DNA of 64,000 bases from the NCBI RefSeq assembly GCF_030253575.1, contig NC_080568.1, forward strand, positions 28,025,001 to 28,089,000. Direction: 5' to 3'. The DNA is from Rhododendron vialii. Its lineage: Eukaryota; Streptophyta; Magnoliopsida; Ericales; Ericaceae. The translations under genes and the position numbers were made by a program. Below, in pieces: positions 43,196 to 55,600 of this stretch. Numbering within the stretch: position 1 is the first letter of the stretch; each line of letters begins with the position of its first letter. The notes below the pieces were generated by a model, which worked only from the letters and a program-made list of their open reading frames with translations, did no database searches and was not told where the DNA came from.

Positions 43196-45351
43196 GGATG
43201 CCAAAGCTTGTGAAATATGATATCTGAACGAGGTTTATCCATCAAGATGTGGTTTTCTATAAAAATTATGACACTGCAAGTGCTGTCCCGTGACCGTGCT
43301 CTGATAAGTTGAAGTTCTAGTTGCCCTCTTCCGTATTTTTCTCGTGTGTCTTCCGTGTTTCATCGCTTAGAAGAAGCAATATCATATAATCCCGGGGGTT
43401 ATATTGGTGACCTAATGGCAGGGGAGCCGGTGACTGAAGCCCTTGTGAACGGTGGCCGTAATTGGTCTTGAGATAGCAAAATTATATATTCAATTGTCTC
43501 TTTACAGCTGAAGTATTATCATTGGTGTGTAATTTGATGCTACATTGTTTCATTTTCGTATTCCATTAAGTTTTCTTTTTTATTCTGGAAAATGCAAGTG
43601 ATTATTGGCCAACCGTGCAAGTGATTATTCCACAAGTGTTATGCCTCCTTTTTGGTGGCACACGGTTCTAACAGATACCATGTAATCCCGTTCATTTGAC
43701 TGAAGTTTAAATCTTACAAACTACAACTACCACTAAAGGAAAAAAATCCCCATGAATGGGGCCCACTTCCTCTCATTGTACATTAGGCTGGTCCACGAAT
43801 ATACGTAGTACTTTTCCCAAAAGTTTGTTGTAGTTACACTTTTGTTTCTTATGAAATTAAATGGGGCACATATTCTACCACCAATTAATTTTTTTTTTTA
43901 ATAGTATGTTGCATTGTTCTTCACTTGATATATTGAAAATAAATATTTCCCATTTTGACCTGGGGTTTGAAGCTTTGCAACAGTGCCAACAGCCCAACCT
44001 AACACAGAGTCGGTACTAATTTGTTTTTCATGTCTAATAATTCCTAACATTGAATCTCATTTGGGAAACATGGCCGCAGATATACTAACAAATTTAGGTG
44101 CAACCTCCATCGGCCTCCCAACTCAACGTTGGCAACCTACTCTTGCCATAAAGAAAATATTCAGTCCTTACCACGAAAGCAAAAAATCGTATAGTATCAA
44201 ATATTGTATCGAAATGAAGGGTTAGAAATTGATTTTCTATGAATAATTTAGGTGTGCGTAAGCTGATGCAGACACTGACCTACCGGACGGGCGGCGGCCA
44301 AGGAAGATTTGTGATTCCATAAGTAACTCAGTGAGTGCTTTCTAATTAAGAATGGATTGATATCAAGAAAAAAGGAAAATGAGGAGTCAAGGGGCGTGTG
44401 CATAAGACCCGCCAAACGAATCGTGTTACTTGTGCACGCATAAGATTCTATTATTTATTTTGAACATTTAATTTCATTTATTTTGTAACTAGGTGCTTCA
44501 TGCAAAAAATCAGTTTGATCTCATATCGGTAGCCATGTGATGAACTTCATTTATCTTGAAAAAAATACGTAGCTATTACAATTTCGGGTAAAAAAAACGT
44601 TAGATAAATGTGTTTTGACCAGACGGCTACCCATGTCCATTCAACTTGAGGCGGATCTAGTGATGAGTTCACAACATGTGTGATGTGCTCTTAAGCACAT
44701 CATCATGAGGCAACAGTTAACCAGACTGGATTGTGTGTGGACTATTTTAATAAGAAAAATTATACTATCTATACTTTTTTGTTTTTTTTTTTTTGAGAGG
44801 GTGAGAGGAAGCCAATGTAGCAACTCTCTTTGGGTGTGACCATAGAGACTCCCTACTTGTTAATGGAATATCCGATTTGAGTCATAGCTACCGTCCGGAA
44901 GGACGGCCCGTCACCACTGCACTACTTTAGTGCACAACTGATGAGAACTCCCCCTTTAGTCCGCAACGAGGTTCGAGTAACTGCCCGGACTCGAACTCCC
45001 GCCTGGGTTAAGGGAGGCTACTCATTTTTATTTTTTTTGATCCGCGGGAGGCTACTCATTAGAAAAAGAAAATAAACACATAGTAAAAGATTATACAGTA
45101 ATGAAAACTAACGACTCCTCGAAATGTTCCTAGGAGAGCATGGAATTTCTTTGAAAAGTCGGTGTTTATTGTCAGAACAATTAACCCCCCCCCCCCCCCC
45201 CCCCAGCTTAAACCAGAGGCACACTCTTCTTCTCTCCTTGTTTACGCTTTCTTCTTCTACTTCTTCTTATTCTTTCTGACGAAATTGTGGGTTGAGATTC
45301 AGAACAAGCGAAGAAAACCAGACAAAGACGTAGAAAACCCTGTTATAGATC
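43196..45351. other. Intergenic region between the membrane-protein and HVA22 genes
   Basis: No gene is supported apart from the SINE at 44775-45011. A C run (45182-45204) lies about 150 bp before the HVA22 start codon, in its likely promoter or leader. Confidence 0.5.
44775..45011 (-). mobile_element. Probable tRNA-derived SINE
   Basis: The plus strand starts with a long T run (poly(A) tail on the minus strand) and ends with GGACTCGAACTCCCGCCTGG, whose reverse complement carries GGGAGTTCGAGTCC, a B-box-like motif. The internal part GGACGGCCCGTCACCACTGC and GGTTCGAGTAACTGCC also looks tRNA-like. No clean target-site duplication was found. Confidence 0.55.
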
Positions 45352-48300
45352 ATGGGATCTGAAGCTCGAAGCTTCCTCAAGGTCGTTGCTAACAACTTCG
45401 ATGTCCTCGCTGGGTATTTACTTTTTACCCCTCTCTCTCTCTCTCTACCAAATTGTACATACACAGAAAATCAATGCCCTCAATTCCCATCTCGATCTCT
45501 TCACAGATTAGGAATTGTACTCCATCGTATAATGCTCGTTTTCTGCTTCTTTTTTTCTCTGTTAAAGAAAACCCAGATGGGTCATTTTTGTTTTTTCCCC
45601 CAATCTTGTAGGAGTAAAAACTAATTCGAATTGTTTTTTTTTTCTTTCTGAAATATGAATTTTTGCACAATCCATAGAGAGCCCATATGGGTGATAATTA
45701 TTTTTCTGTGCATATTTTTGTTAATTCTGCGGAAACGGTGCTGTTTCTGACTCTCTTTGATTTGCCTCGGTTGTTTTCTTCTGCAGGCCTGTGGTTAGTC
45801 TTCTTTATCCTCTGTAAGTCTAATTTCCAACCCTTGAATTCGACTTTATACTAAGAGTACGATGTTTAGTGATCAACAAGTGGAACCAGTGGTCCTGTTT
45901 GTTCTGTTGATTGACAATGGATGGGAGTTTTGATTATACTTAAGAAATGACAATGGATGGGAGTTTTGATTATACAGAAACCAGCAACAACGCATAGCAT
46001 CTCCGACCAAGCTATCTATCTCTGTTTTAGAGTCTCGAACCTCTCCGACCATGCTACAGAGACTCCCTTTTGGGTGTTTACTATGGAGACTCGTTCAAAA
46101 AGTAGAGACTCGTCCGTATTTTCTGTTCATGTTCGGAAAACACATACGACCTTCATAACGTGAATACAATGCTCACAACATTGAAATAACGAGAAAGATA
46201 TTGACAATACCTTCGAAAATGAGATCAATATTGCACATGTTCTATGAATGGTTAAAAATACTTGTTCAAAATTTCAAGGGAAAATGAAGAAGGAGAGAGT
46301 TTCTTTCAAGTAGAGATAGGAATGGGGATTTCACTTTTTCATTAAAGAACAAATTTTTGACTGTCTATTTTTAGAGGTCTTGGGTTGGAGATGCAAAGAT
46401 GACCATGTTATTTTACAACGTTGTCTTTACCATTTGAAATAGCAGCGTTTTGCCAGTACGAAGAGGGCCCGCTTGAATTCCCACCATTATAGGTGTGTCA
46501 CATAGGATGTTGAGCAAAATATTGTTACCTTTGCATTGTTGCTCTTAAAGTATATTTGATCAGAAGTTTTCTTGACAGGTACGCCTCAATTAGGGCAATT
46601 GAGACCAAGTCCTCTGAAGACGATAGGCAGTGGCTTACTTACTGGATCCTGTATTCTATGATCACCCTCTTTGAGCTTACCTTTGCCAAACTCATTGAAT
46701 GGTAAGTTGTTTTTGTTTGCGTTTTTTCCCTACATTTAACTTCGGCAATTATTTCACATTCGTAACTAGATTAATTCATGCTGTTTGGTGGTGAATGAAG
46801 TTTGCACTAAGCAGAGTTTGCGTTGAACTAGATCCTTCTTCTTCTTCTTGTTTTTTTTTTGACAAGCGCACAATCTTTTATTAAGCTCCAACCAAGAACA
46901 ATGTACTAGGGATAGGCTCCCTTACAAGAAACAAATTTACAGCAGCTAATACAAAGCAGGAAACAAAAACAACAATCCAATCCTATCTATACAAAGTGTA
47001 GAATCCTATCTGATAGCCCCCACAGTTCACAAATGTATTTGTTTTGAGTGGAGTATTTCATCTTCCTTCTTGAACTAAGGAAATCCCGGATGCCATTTAT
47101 AATCCCTTCAGCCACCTGAGCATGTCCTTTGTCACAGCACGTAAGATATGAGAATATATGAGAATTTCTCACCTTTTTTTCAGTAAGGCCTTGGAATGGG
47201 TAGCAGTATCAAAATATGGAGCATTACTTCAAAATAGCGTAATTGAAATCCAATGAGATTCGGAGTTGAGAGATGCCTGAAATACCTCTTCTTTTTTTCC
47301 CATGAACTAATCACGCTAAAGGAATAGGAGATGGATATCATGGAACAAAAGTTTAAGTTCCCCATAGCTTTCGGAGATGGGTGAAGACTGGCAAGTACCT
47401 TTCAAGTGTCTTGAGATTTCACTTGTTCCAAAAAAGCGTTCTTTGTTTGCAGAACTGCTAAATGTAGTGAACAAAACTGTTAGAATGTTTCTTCTACGTC
47501 ATAATACAACTTTTGGGTAGTGTACTTGCAAATAAGAAGAGATGGATGAGTGGCAATAGAGAAGAGGATATGTTTTAGTTCTTTTCAACAAGAGGAAATG
47601 GTATTTATGTTCACACAATGGAATACTATGCAACGTGGGTTTCATAAGAACCTAACCTACCACACTCCAAAAGGATTTGTCTAACTTTCAGGGAAGTGGA
47701 GGACCTTAAATACTTCTATGTTATAACCTAAAGGGTTCGCTCCAATGTGGGCAGAATAGAAGACGCTTGATGTTATTTTCCGTGGAAATAATATTCAGAT
47801 TCAAACAAGGGGAGGGATATCTGTGAGACTGCACCAATTAGTATTAACGATTAAGTGATGTTATGTTGGAATTGTTTTGCAGTCATTACTAACTGTTGCA
47901 TTGTCCCAGAGTAGAGATTCATTTAAAAGATTGAAGGCCAAACTTCGGTTGAGGCAGGAAGAGTAAAAGTAGGTGGCACCATAAGTAAGAACGAATAACT
48001 CTAAAAACTTAAAAAGGGGGCACATTGGAAAAAGGATGAGCAGTAGGCCGAAATGGTATGGAGATCTTGGTATGTATTGGCATCTTAGGCACTGTCATTG
48101 ATCATGAAGTCCAAAGCGCCTGCATATGTTGTTTTGTGAAGATGTAGAAATCTCTGGCCTCATCTATATTTTGTTTGGCAGGATCCCTTTCTGGTCGCAT
48201 GCAAAGCTGATCGGAACCTGCTGGTTGGTCATACCCTACTTCAGTGGGGCTGCATATGTGTATGAGCATTATGTTCGGCCTTTCTTTCTTAACCCCCCGA

Positions 48301-48816
48301 GTATTAACATCTGGCATGTCCCAAGGAAAGAGGACATCTTCAGCAAGCCAGACGACATTCTAACTGCTGCAGAAATATATATGCAAGAAAATGGCCCTGA
48401 AGCATTTGAGAAGCTCATAAACAAGGTCTGTCTAATTACCATGATATATTTTCTTTAGCCCAACACGCCCTTCTACATGAGAGCTATTACTACCTATAAA
48501 TTGCTGAGCCGGAGATTACACCTCTGTTCATTGGCTTCATTGATTAATGATAGCTCATAGCTGTGATTACTAAAAGGATAACAAACAGGCTCAACCCATG
48601 GCTTGCCGAACAATTCCTTTGTTTTCCAGAAAAATCACAAAACTAGAAGGATCGACATCAAGCAGGCCGAATGTACCTGTAGTGGCATTGCAGTATATGT
48701 GTGTTTGATTTCTCTTATACCCAGTTCATATTGTTTCTGGTTCTCTTGCTCTGCAGGCTGAGAGGGAAGCCAAGTGGAGGGGTAGTAACCGCACTTTTTA
48801 TGACGACGACTACTGA
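45352..48816 (+). CDS. HVA22: HVA22-like protein (TB2/DP1/REEP family), 5 exons, 171 aa
   Basis: ER membrane-shaping protein of the DP1/Yop1/REEP family; barley HVA22 is induced by abscisic acid and stress, and plant members act in ER/vesicle traffic and inhibit programmed vacuolation. Exons: 45352-45413, 45787-45813, 46579-46701, 48182-48425, 48757-48816; total 516 nt with phases 2, 2, 2 and 0. Visible blocks are LAGPVVSLLYPLYASIRAIE, the conserved DDRQWLTYWILYSMITLFEL, KLIEWIPFWSHAKLIGTCWL and VIPYFSGAAYVYEHYVRPFF, which give the paired hydrophobic hairpins. The C-terminal KPDDILTAAEIYMQENGPEA tail is typical of HVA22a/c-type members. Length fits the family. The start codon opens the conserved MGSxAxxFLKV N-terminus. 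Confidence 0.93.
46850..48050 (-). mobile_element. Retroposed antisense sequence in HVA22 intron 3 (extent uncertain)
   Basis: Read on the minus strand, AATAAAAG lies about 20 bases before a poly(A) run (plus-strand T run at 46851-46861), as in an inserted polyadenylated transcript. Coding-like debris lies upstream of it, for example INGIRDFLSSRRKMKYSTQN and KYICELWGLSDRILHF at 46987-47172. The source, LINE or processed pseudogene, was not identified, and the far boundary is a guess. Confidence 0.4.
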
Positions 48817-49836
48817 TATTGAGCTTCTTCGGTTGCCATACATGTAGCTGCTGACCTGCTTTGTTGAGAGGAACAACTCTGTGCTGTTGTTAGGAGCATC
48901 TTTGGGTTGGATACTTTCCTTTTCTGTATGTAGTTTTTCTTGGTCTTCAGTTTTGCTAATCACTGCTCCTTGTGATTGTACCGTATAATCGTGAAACTCT
49001 TGTATAAGCTTCTCTCATACACCACGCTTGTTACATATAATATTTTTTGGGAGAAGATTTGTCATTTAAAAAATGTATGAATTAATGAAACTTTTTTTTT
49101 TTTTTTTTTACGCGTTCTTTATTCTTAGATACTAGAAAGAGTCGAGACATAACCTCTGGTGTTAAATTGAAGAAAGTAAAGAACACACATAACACAAAAT
49201 ATGAGAGACTGTGGTTTCTTCGAAAGTGTCGATCGAGAGATTGATCTTCAAGACCAACAAAACTATTGTTGCAATATTTCCACTACTCACAATATTATAG
49301 ATACGAAATGGATGTTATTATAGATATGAGTTTCCACTATTGCCGAAATTATTTTTTGCGTGTTTTGCCCTTATTTGTCTATAGCGTAAAGACTAATGTT
49401 TTCTTCTAACTACTGGACCAAGGCTAGGTTTCTCATATTATCCGTTTCTAATGTTTTCTTCTAACTACTGGACCAAGGCTAGGTTTCTCATATTATCTAA
49501 ACGGATTAAATGAGCTAAAAGCGCACGAAAACAAGGATTTCGAGATAGGTTATTCTCCTCGCACATACATCAGCTAAAAGTTTATTTTGCAGAAACAACT
49601 TGTTTAATTCTCTGAAACTATCGACAAACTTTTTAGGGAAAACCCGGAGTAGTATTTTTTAGCAGAAACGAATGAACTTTTGCTACAAGGTTGAAGACAA
49701 AAAAAATTAAATGAAAACTTACCCGAATCTAAGACAAACTTGTGATTAAAAAGCTAGAGTGCGAGGTGTATTTATTGCACCTATTTAGTTTATTTCTTAT
49801 TTACTGTGAGACCCTTTGGCCTAAATGAAATTTTTC

Positions 49837-49877
<41 letters not shown>

Positions 49878-50191
49878 GAAAATTTGTTAGATTTGCATCA
49901 TTCTTCTTGACAGAAAATATGTAAAAAGTAAAAACCTGTAACAGTCGATTTTTTTTTTTAAGACAAAAATAATTCAAAACCAATTTTTAAAAGATTTTGA
50001 TCTTTACTTTTGTACTCCTTACTTTACTCATCTTGTCGGGAATAATCCAAGTCAATTATTATATAACAAAAAAGTCGTGATTAATATGAGTAAAGTATTC
50101 TAGCAAAAAATATTGAAAAAATCCACTAATCATGAAATAATTATGATTTCAAAATATTAATTTAATCTAGCGGAGACAACCATCAAATAAG

Positions 50192-50350
50192 AAAAATTAT
50201 TCGCACATAGGCATCGCCTCGTGGTGCGCCAAACTCTTTTTTCACCGCACATTTGTATGGTTTCCGTTACAAAGTATGTGGAGTTCACACAAATGTGTGA
50301 CAGATAAGAGTTTGGGACATCGCCACGTGGTGCCCTAAAGGCACGGAATA
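50192..50350. mobile_element. Probable MITE
   Basis: The left part (ATTATTCGCACATAGGCATC, GCCTCGTGGTGCGCC, AAACTCTTT) and the right part (AAGAGTTTGGGACATCGCCA, CGTGGTGCCCTAAAGGCAC, GGAATAAT) are imperfect inverted copies around a CACACAAATGTGTG-like centre. No coding capacity. Confidence 0.55.
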
Positions 50351-50638
50351 ATCACTCCATCAAAAACTTAGCAATAATTAATTAATTAATTACTCCATCA
50401 ATAATGTATTTTTAAGAAGCAAAAATGGGGCGTGATTTTCGTACTTCCAAAATTGTTAACTACACCCCTAAGAAAAGTGTGAAAATCAATTCCATATTAA
50501 TTTTTGCATTCACCAAAGTGAACAATTTAGGAAGTGCGAAAATCACTTGATATACATTTTCAAACTCACATGGTTGCGTTTAACCATTAGAGCACAGAGA
50601 TAAAATCACTCCTCAATTTTATTACTGTGGTAATTACA

Positions 50639-50815
50639 GCCTCATTCGGCTTAATGACTTTTTTTTTTTTGTATTTATTCAAATTTTTTCACATATTATT
50701 GTTTCGTCATAACAATAGAAATTTAAAAAATAGTAAAAAATAACGATCGAAACCCAATTTTTTTTAATAAAAACAAAAAAATAAGCCATTAGACCTATTA
50801 AGTCGGATGAGGCCT
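50639..50815. mobile_element. Probable MITE with GCCTCAT(T/C)CGRCTTAAT ends
   Basis: GCCTCATTCGGCTTAATGAC at the left faces ATTAAGTCGGATGAGGC at the right, with a T-rich/A-rich interior of complementary character. Confidence 0.55.
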
Positions 50816-51145
50816 ATATTAGTGGGAATCGGGGAGTGTTTGTAGTGCACCTCCTGCACTTCGGCCGATCCGACCGTTCATTTCGGTATTGAACGGCTCA
50901 AATTTGAATCCAAACAACGGATAGTTGAAATTTGTAGGCGATCAAATTAAATCCGAGCCGTGCGTACCGAAATTAACGATCCCATCCATATCCCATTCCA
51001 TTAGTGGAGTAGTTCACAGTAGACTTCAGGCGGGAAGCCACTTGAGTGGTTCGAAAGCTGCCGCAAAAAGACAAAAACAACCGTCCCATCATCATACAGA
51101 TACAGTTGGTGACGTGGCATAAAGGCGAAAACAGTTCTGCGGAAG

Positions 51146-51148
<3 letters not shown>

Positions 51149-51190
<42 letters not shown>
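51149..51190. repeat. (GA)n microsatellite at the PRAF 5' end
   Basis: About twenty GA units just upstream of, or within, the likely transcript start region of the PRAF gene; a shorter GA run follows at 51246-51256. Confidence 0.85.
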
Positions 51191-51192
<2 letters not shown>

Positions 51193-51239
51193 CAAGGGAT
51201 AGATACAAAGCGAGAAAATACGTACTCCATAATCGTACA

Positions 51240-52667
51240 CATTGGAGAGAGAGAGAGCGCTGCAAATCTCTTTTTTGTGTTCTCTGGTTTTATCTTTCGG
51301 TAGCTTTTCAATAATCCAAAAACCTAGCCGCTGTCGAGTTCTTCAATCGGCTTCTTCTCTTCTCTCTCGGAGCTAAATCGACCTCAGGTTCGTCATAAAC
51401 ATGCCATCGAATAGCCTTTGACATTAAACTCGATCGTTTGGTAAATGCATGAGATCAGCATTGTGATATTTACAATTCCCCCCCCCCCCCCCCCCCTCTG
51501 TCTTCTCGTTGTGGTTTGACGTTTGTGTTCGTGCAAACGGAAGGCAACCGACGGAATTGATCCACATTGTGCCAAACCCTAGCTTTTCAAAGTTCTTAAA
51601 GCGACTACGTAGATAATATACAAAATTTTCGTTCGATGTAAGAGGAGCGGTGCTTTGATGTTTATGTTTTGCGTACTCAATGTCAGCAATCCACATTGAG
51701 CCAAACCCTAACTTTTCGGATCTCTTAAAGGTATTTTTATAGATATAGAATTTTCCAGTTCAGTGATGATTAGTGAATGCGTAACGCTGACGGAATGTTG
51801 CCCGATGTTGTAAGAGAAGCGATGCTTTAATGTTTGTGTTTGTGAAAAATGAACACAATCCTTCTCATCGATCCGCATTTTGCCCAACCCTAGCTTTTTT
51901 TGTAGTTCTCAACGATGTTTGATACATAAATAAGTTTTTAGTTTAGTACTAATCCTTTAATGCCAAAAATCAAGTGGTGTTTGCTTTGCTTGTTGTAGCC
52001 TGTGCTAGGTGGTTGTTTGTGTGTTCTCTTCAGGGGTATGTATGCCCCTGCTTGTTTGTATGATGGTTTTATTGGTTGTTCAATAAAGTAAATTACCTAA
52101 AGAAAATTCTTTAATGCATTATGCTGTCGAAATATCAGATGTTGTGAGAGAACAGATGCTTTAATTTACCTAAAGAAAATTCTTTAATGCATTATGCTGT
52201 TGAAATTTATCAGATGTTGTGAGAGAACAGATGCTTTAATGTTCATGTTTGTGAAAAATGAGCACAATCCATCTGATCGTTCCACATTGTGCCAAACCCT
52301 AGCTTTTGGAAGCTCTTGAAGCTGCTTTATAGTAAATTAATAGTATTTGTCATAGTACAGTGATAAAGCATGAATGTACCAAATTGGAGTTGCTGATTTC
52401 AATTTCTCTATAGTAGGGTAATGCAATTGAATAGTTGTATAAGAGAAGCAAAATGGGTCATTGTATGGTCATTATTTATGATGTTTTTTGACAGGTTGGA
52501 ATTGCTTTCTGCGTTTAGAGCCGAACTTGAAGTGATGTTGATGATGGGCGAAATCTCAATGAAAGTTTTTTCAATCTTCCTGTGCAGCTTTTATAGCATC
52601 GAAATGGGATTCACGCAGCACCAGGGCCATACCTGATGCTAGGGCCATACCTGATGCTATAGTTTGA
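51240..52667 (+). promoter_or_regulatory. PRAF 5' leader with a leader intron and an upstream ORF
   Basis: The first leader exon probably ends at CCTCAG|GT (51387/51388). A leader intron runs to TTTTGACAG (52494), and the second leader exon starts at 52495 and leads to the ATG at 52668. The second exon carries a 33-codon upstream ORF at 52535-52636 (MLMMGEISMK...), out of frame with the main ORF. An 18-bp string AGGGCCATACCTGATGCT is repeated directly before the start codon. Boundaries are read from consensus sites only. Confidence 0.45.
51500..52330 (+). repeat. Four diverged tandem repeats in the PRAF leader intron
   Basis: The landmark CCAAACCCTAGCTTTT (or one to three mismatches) recurs near 51572, 51699, 51882 and 52291. 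Each is preceded by GATGCTTTAATGTTTGTGTT-like and CAATCC...GATCCACATTG(T/A)G blocks. Within the last interval an ~80-bp piece (AATTTACCTAAAGAAAATTC through AACAGATGCTTTAAT) is itself duplicated almost perfectly at 52088-52168 and 52164-52243. Confidence 0.75.
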
Positions 52668-55600
52668 ATGGCTGATATACAGAGGGTTAGTCTTGGTGAG
52701 AGGGATGTCGAGCAGGTGATGTAATTTCTGTAACTTTTTGTTCTCTACAATGTGATCAATTTTTATAGCTAATGAGATTCATTCTGCTCTGCTTTCCTGT
52801 CTGAGGTTGCTTCTGTGGGTGTCTGATAGGGACAGCTTAAAAATCCACAAACAAATTAGTTGGGCCTCAGAGTTTTTATGTTAGGAATGCAATCATTTCT
52901 CAAGAGGAGCGTGCCACCGTGACGGATTGGCATCCAGAGGGGATGCTGACCAGGAGGACAAACATACTACCCTGTTCTATGCTCAAAAGACAACAGATTA
53001 GTTAAGTTCCTCCATCGAGGAGCATGCCACTCCGACAGATATATATACATAGCAAGACTACAAGGTCCCTGAGTCCATTTTGTTCTGTTGTGCGTCCGGG
53101 GAATCACACACTCAAATATGAGGGAAAAACTCCGTACTTGTATTAATCAAATCAAACACAAATACATGAAAAACCCCCCCTCTCTCTGATTCACTCTCAC
53201 TCTGTTTTCTCCACACTCTCTAACCTAGCTATACATGTAAATATATACAATCAGTGGAAGAACAAAACTGTGTGCCTTCAATGAACAACGCGTAGGGTTG
53301 GTCTGGAGTGGTTGCCGACACTCCCGGGAAATAATCCTCTACACCACACTTGGGAGGAACACTGACCAAGTCAACATGTTCCCCATATTGAATTAATTCT
53401 ATAGAAACAAGAACCACGCTAATCGGATTCACGAACGTCAAATGGCTATGAAAACAGATTGGGAAAGTTCCTTAGGACAAATACTTCACAAAAATGTTTC
53501 TTTCCTTCAATGGGCACGATGTGGAACTGCTGTTAGTGCTGCTGCTGACTTCATATCCAGTTGCATACAGTTTCCAATTTTAAAACCGTCTTTTAAGTGC
53601 ATTTAGTTTTTCCTTAATATAAGAAAAGTAGAGAACCACGACTGTTTTTAGTATCTACAACTGACTAATATGGTCCTCGCTGGAGTTGTGGAACATTCAT
53701 AAGTGAACAAAGGAAACTGATAGAAAAGGAAAGCAACAAGAAGTCATACAATGATTTATGCTTCCATCCTGAGATATTTTTTGCTTTAAGGCTTAAGTAT
53801 CTGTTTCAGTTTTGCTTCTTGACTGCATAGAAACAAGTAAAACACTCATGTGCCTTTTTGAACCGTGAGTAGATAGCGGCTTAGAAAATAGAATTGAATC
53901 TTAGTTATGGTTGTTAAGTGACTTGGTTTCTGCACGAGACTAATGGTCTGTTTATTCTAACACTGCAATTCAGCCGTTACCAGCTTTGAGTGTTTCATGA
54001 TTCTTAGTGGGTCCTATGTTTCTGTATTTCCTTTGGCCTTAGTAAGGGGACAGATGACCCTGATATAACATCAGATTTCATGTAGAAGGCCCACATTTGG
54101 GTGGTACAAAGCCGTTTTTCCTTGCTACAAAAGAACTGTTCCACAAAGTCAAATGGAAAGAGAAGGAACAAGAAAAGGTGATGGAAAAGCAGAGCATGGT
54201 ATGTGTGGTGTAAAGGAAACTAACAGGTCCATGACAGACAATTTTACCATGGACCCGGTCCCTATGTTTTATGGACTCTTGAAATAGTAGCCGAGTTGAT
54301 GCTTGACACTTCAGTACCTTTCCTACATGTCTTAAGCAGCTCGTTGATTATGCTTAGTTGATATTTGTTTGGTTTAGCCCCCAAAGAAATTAATTGTTGC
54401 TCCAAATGCCTCAAGAACGACTATCCACGGAGTCTTGATTCATGCTTCTATTTTCTTGTCCTTGAGCATTGAGCACTTCTTTCTAGTTTCTACCAATTTG
54501 TGCCTTAACTTAGAGCTTTATGATGAAACAGGTCCTTTAGCTTCTTCGTAGGTAGAGGACATACTAGAAGACCGCTGAAAGTGGTGCATACTGAACCTTG
54601 CTAACTCACAAAGGGGTGGCTCAAGAGTGCATTGAGGGGGTTCAACTGAACTCATTGAGTTCAAAAGTATTGCCAGCACTTGGCTGTTGGTACTGGATCA
54701 AAGTAATAAAAGTCCACTTAAATTGTCAAAATCAACTGTATTACAAGAGAAAATAAATAGATTAATGATTTCTGGTACACAGAGAAGAATATGTCCCGTA
54801 GTGTTGATTGAAGCAATATGTAACTCTTTCAGAATATAAATCGTTTGTCGGCAATTGTGAGTTTTCTATATTGCGTCATTATGTAAACAATGGTAGATAT
54901 ATGAATAATCTCACTGTTCACTAGATTTAAAGTGGGGACAAAGCTAGATTTTTGGTCGGGACAAGGCCCCGTGTGGACTGGCCCCATAACTAGGACGAGC
55001 TAATAGCGCTGAGGAGTTTCAAACATGAGACCTAGGAGGGAGCAAGCCCCTAAGTCCGGTTGGGATTAATCAATCCCACCCACAACGGAAGCATAACAAA
55101 AAAATAAACACGCACAGAAAGGACACACGATATTTACGCGGTTCAGCGTCAAAGCGTACTCTGCGGGAGAGAGAGATAGTTCGCTATATGAAAAATAGGA
55201 GATTTTACAATGTGAGATGAAAAACCACCCTCGAGCTCCTAACACCATGGCTGTGCACAATGTTTTTTAGTTACCCCCCCCCCCCCCCCCCGCCCCCCAC
55301 CCCCCACCCATCTCTATTTTTTGCACATCTACTCTCCTCTCACCTCATGACCAGTGTACCCAGTGACTCCTGAAGGGACTGCCCTCTCACCCACACTTTT
55401 CTATCTCTATTCTCTCTACTCACTTGAACCCATGTAGAGGTAACTTGCCTTTTATAATGCATGAAGGAAGGTTCTTGAAGGACCTTTGGAGTACCCAAAG
55501 TCAAAAGCCACCACATCAAATACTCTTCACTACCCAAAGTTCATTAACTTTTCTTTCCATTTTCCAATTTCATTTAATATGGGAAAACCCCAACAAGTTC

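Larger units (their letters stand above)
48817..51140. other. Intergenic stretch between HVA22 and PRAF
   Basis: The HVA22 3'UTR probably covers the first ~200 bases. A ~52-bp unit (CTAATGTTTTCTTCTAACTA and onward) is tandemly duplicated at 49391-49442 and 49446-49497 with near identity. A CT tract lies at about 49840-49874. MITE-like elements follow. No gene is seen. Confidence 0.55.

Noticed and set aside
45182-45204. Long C run near the HVA22 start, and similar runs at 51477-51496 and 55266-55291
   Set aside because: Homopolymers of this length are prone to sequencing and assembly error, so no functional meaning is claimed.
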